Assembly: GCF_020297365.1 (NCBI RefSeq)
Contig: NZ_JAIXIG010000004.1
Location: 1-64,000 of the forward strand
DNA: 64,000 bases
Direction: 5' to 3'
Source of the DNA: Curtobacterium oceanosedimentum
GTDB taxonomy: Bacteria; Actinomycetota; Actinomycetes; Actinomycetales; Microbacteriaceae
Both the position numbers and the translations under genes were made by a program. This document shows positions 62,415-64,000 of this stretch, piece by piece. The number at the start of each line of letters is the position of its first letter. Positions within the stretch are counted from its first letter, which is position 1. Below the pieces are notes generated by a model. It worked only from the letters and a program-made list of their open reading frames with translations. It made no database searches and was not told where the DNA came from.

Positions 62415-62936
62415 GTGACGCAGCAGAACGACGGACTCGGTGTGCTCGCCGACCGCATCTGGTGTCGTCTGCACCTGGACCGGTTGGCCGGCGGGCGACA
62501 GGGCGGGTACGTCATCCGCGAGGACATGCTCGACCACCCCGACACCGTGCGCTCCTTCCGGTGGATCCGGTGGCTGCTCGTCGCCGAGACCGTCGTCGGG
62601 GCCGCCGCCGTGGTGATCGCGGTCCTGCTCATGCACGCCGGTCAGACCGTGCCGTGGGCCGTCTGGTTCCGCGCCACGGTCGTGCTGCTCATCACCCTGA
62701 CGCTCTACGTCTTCGCCTGGCGCGCGCAGGTCGGGTACTACTGGGCCTACCAGCGCATGCGGTTGTTCAGCCGGATCTTCCCGATCGTGACGCTCGTCGT
62801 CGCCGCGGTCCCCGGGCTCTACCCGTTCTGGATGGTCCTGGAGCAGATCGTGTTCTCGGTGCTCATGGTCGGCATCGGCGACGTGCTCACGTCGGACCAC
62901 ATGCGCGCCACCTTCCCCAAGCCCGTGCGGCGGTAG
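62415..62936 (+). CDS. Four-helix membrane protein of unknown function
   Basis: A 173-residue protein. After a soluble N-terminus of about 50 residues, hydrophobic segments lie near 52-75 (WLLVAETVVGAAAVVIAVLL), 80-100 (WAVWFRATVVLLITLTLYVF), 122-142 (IFPIVTLVVAAVPGLYPFW) and 145-160. The GTG start (VTQQNDGL) has CACCAT 6 bases upstream. Not assigned to a family with confidence; it may be co-transcribed with the lipoprotein gene 10 bp downstream. Confidence 0.68.
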   Translation: MTQQNDGLGVLADRIWCRLHLDRLAGGRQGGYVIREDMLDHPDTVRSFRWIRWLLVAETVVGAAAVVIAVLLMHAGQTVPWAVWFRATVVLLITLTLYVFAWRAQVGYYWAYQRMRLFSRIFPIVTLVVAAVPGLYPFWMVLEQIVFSVLMVGIGDVLTSDHMRATFPKPVRR

Positions 62937-62946
62937 CCGGCCCGTG

Positions 62947-63468
62947 ATGCACCGCGCACGCAACTTCGTCACCCCGATCGTGTTCCTGGCGCTCCTGACG
63001 GGGTGTTCGACCGTCGACGAAGACCCACCCGGAGCTCCCGAGCCGGCGGCCCCGAGCGCCTCGCCCGAGGTCGCGATCCAGGCTGCGAAGGCGACGACAC
63101 AGCGCGTGGAGCTCGAGATCGCCGACGTCGTCCCGGATCGATCACGGGTCCGTCAGCAGGAGAAGGGAACGCTCTTCCCCTGCGGCGAGCACCAACGTCA
63201 GTGGGCGGGAGGGACGAACGTGGTGGTGACCGGCGAGCCCGACATGGACGCAGTCGTCGCGGCCGTCGAGCAGGAGTGGGCCGGGCGGTCCGGTTGGGCG
63301 ATCGACAAGCGTCAGGACACGGTGGGCCTCGCCACGATCGACATCTCGACCGATGACGGTGAGGGGTACCTGGTCTCACGAGGGACCGAGGCGAGGACCG
63401 TGCACATCAGGTCGTCGTCGTCGTGCTTCGCGGTGCCCGAGGTGTTCTTCGGGGGAGGCGCCTGGTAG
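62947..63468 (+). CDS. Putative lipoprotein
   Basis: A 173-residue exported protein. The signal peptide MMHRARNFVTPIVFLALLTG is followed by Cys21 in the lipobox LLTGC, so it is lipid-anchored outside. A Pro/Ala/Ser linker follows (residues 28-45). The domain contains two further cysteines (LFPCGEH and SSSCFAVP) that could form a disulfide. No family recognised. It starts 10 bp after the four-helix membrane gene. Confidence 0.75.
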   Translation: MHRARNFVTPIVFLALLTGCSTVDEDPPGAPEPAAPSASPEVAIQAAKATTQRVELEIADVVPDRSRVRQQEKGTLFPCGEHQRQWAGGTNVVVTGEPDMDAVVAAVEQEWAGRSGWAIDKRQDTVGLATIDISTDDGEGYLVSRGTEARTVHIRSSSSCFAVPEVFFGGGAW

Positions 63469-63470
63469 CC

Positions 63471-63488
63471 AGGCGTTTTCGAACGCCC
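63471..63488 (+). terminator. Short TTCG-loop hairpin after the lipoprotein gene
   Basis: GGCGTT-TTCG-AACGCC, a 6-bp stem with a stable UUCG-type loop, directly after the stop codon. Confidence 0.5.
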
Positions 63489-63538
63489 CTGACGATTCCG
63501 GTTCACGAATGCCCGGGAACGTGAACCGGAACCGTCAG
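63489..63538. repeat. 50-nt palindrome between convergent genes
   Basis: CTGACGATTCCGGTTCACG pairs with CGTGAACCGGAACCGTCAG (one mismatch) around a 12-base loop. It has the length and placement of family B but no sequence match to it. Confidence 0.75.
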
Positions 63539-63584
63539 ACCACCGAGCGAACGTGACCGCTCCGCAGCGCAACGAAGGCGGTGC

Positions 63585-63608
63585 CCGGGCGCGCCAGGGC
63601 GCGCCCGG
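63585..63608 (-). terminator. Hairpin after the recQ-like gene
   Basis: CCGGGCGCGCC/GGCGCGCCCGG, an 11-bp perfect stem with a 2-base centre, 12 bp past the minus-strand stop. Confidence 0.55.
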
Positions 63609-63620
63609 CAACGACCCGGC

Positions 63621-64000
63621 TCAGGCCACCGTCGCCAGCGCGAACGGCAGCACGGCCGCCGCGCCTGCCCGCCGGAGTTCCCGCCCCGCCACCGTCATGG
63701 TCCACCGGCTGTCGACCAAGTCGTCCACGAGCAGCACCGGGCCCTCGTGCTCCTGCAGGGCGGCGGCGAGCGACGGGTCCACCGTGAAGGTGTCCCACAC
63801 GCCGGACAGTCGGTACGCGCTGTTCGTCGCACCGTCCCCGCGGGGAGTCCCGCCGTTCCGCCCGAGTGTGCCGAGGAACTCCAGCCGACCGATCGTCGAG
63901 AGCGCCTGCGCGAGCGACCCGACGAGTTCGGGCCGGGACCGCGAGGACATCGCGACGACGCCGGTCGGCCGGGTCTCCCACGGCCAGTCCTTGAGCGCTC
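63621..64000 (-). CDS. C-terminal end of a RecQ-family helicase with phosphoribosyltransferase-like domain (partial)
   Basis: The frame is open to the right edge, so only the last 126 residues are seen and the start lies outside. The visible part reads ALKDWPWETRPTGVVAMSSR, then ELVGSLAQALSTIGRLEFLG, and ends with a phosphoribosyltransferase-type PRPP loop in GPVLLVDDLVDSRWTMTVAG followed by RRAGAAAVLPFALATVA. This tail is found at the end of actinobacterial RecQ helicases. An internal Met at 63950 is not the start. The helicase domain is outside the window, so the RecQ call is inference. Confidence 0.72.
   Translation of the reverse strand, partial: ALKDWPWETRPTGVVAMSSRSRPELVGSLAQALSTIGRLEFLGTLGRNGGTPRGDGATNSAYRLSGVWDTFTVDPSLAAALQEHEGPVLLVDDLVDSRWTMTVAGRELRRAGAAAVLPFALATVA

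Noticed and set aside
59450..62632. A 1060-codon minus-strand frame opposite der and cmk
   Set aside because: It is a GC-driven shadow of real genes and crosses the der terminator.

Overview
The window is GC-rich actinobacterial chromosome. Gene order and regulators point to Microbacteriaceae, and the combination looks most like Curtobacterium (inference; no 16S gene is present). Supporting signs are a ClgR-type regulator, the DUF3046-recA-recX order, lexA divergent from a LysM cell-division suppressor, bifunctional PriA (HisA/TrpF), many GTG starts, and frequent promoters whose -10 box lies only 6-9 bases before the start codon. Most of the window is core genome; I see no prophage, insertion sequence, tRNA, rRNA or CRISPR array.

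Layout. 0-8.6 kb: amidohydrolase, class IV aminotransferase, NUDIX hydrolase, membrane proteins, a CPA1 Na+/H+ antiporter, and a PiT phosphate transporter with a PHO-box-like repeat in front. 8.6-18.6 kb: a palindrome-rich gap, aspartase, YihY protein, MFS exporter, FKBP isomerase, aldo/keto reductase, a HelD/HelR-like helicase, a membrane-anchored GH6 protein and a VanZ protein. 18.7-26.8 kb: rpsO, FMN reductase, a secreted transglycosylase-like protein, pnp, PEBP protein, TetR regulator, M16 peptidase. 26.8-34.5 kb: phosphatase, GNAT, dapB, a TPR membrane protein, an epimerase, thyA-folA, dapA, RNase J. 34.6-49.1 kb: ftsK, pgsA, cinA, clgR, DUF3046, recA, recX, miaB, miaA, dapF, a methyltransferase, hflX, lexA and the SOS LysM gene. 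49.2-53.3 kb: hisC-hisB-hisH-priA and an SseB-like gene. 53.4-61.5 kb: [16 protein letters not shown], then tyrA-cmk-der. 61.6-64 kb: small envelope proteins and the 3' end of a recQ gene that runs off the right edge.

How the genes work together. dapA, dapB and dapF (lysine and diaminopimelate) are scattered through the window. The SOS circuit is complete here: LexA, RecA, RecX and a LysM division inhibitor, with LexA boxes before recA and in the lexA/LysM gap. rpsO, pnp and RNase J belong to RNA turnover. ParA, ScpA, ScpB and FtsK serve chromosome organisation. Several essential proteins (RecX, Cmk, RluB, FtsK) carry long low-complexity segments; the RluB one is an extreme Arg/Gly/Asp/Tyr repeat.

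The most unusual non-coding feature is a set of intergenic palindromes of nearly fixed length: a 32-nt family (seven full copies), a roughly 51-nt GTGAGCAG family (five copies, three of them clustered) and a roughly 54-nt CGCG family (two copies). They lie in gaps between genes, mostly at 3' ends. The first 127 bases exactly duplicate 309-435, which looks like a contig-end artefact or a rearrangement.
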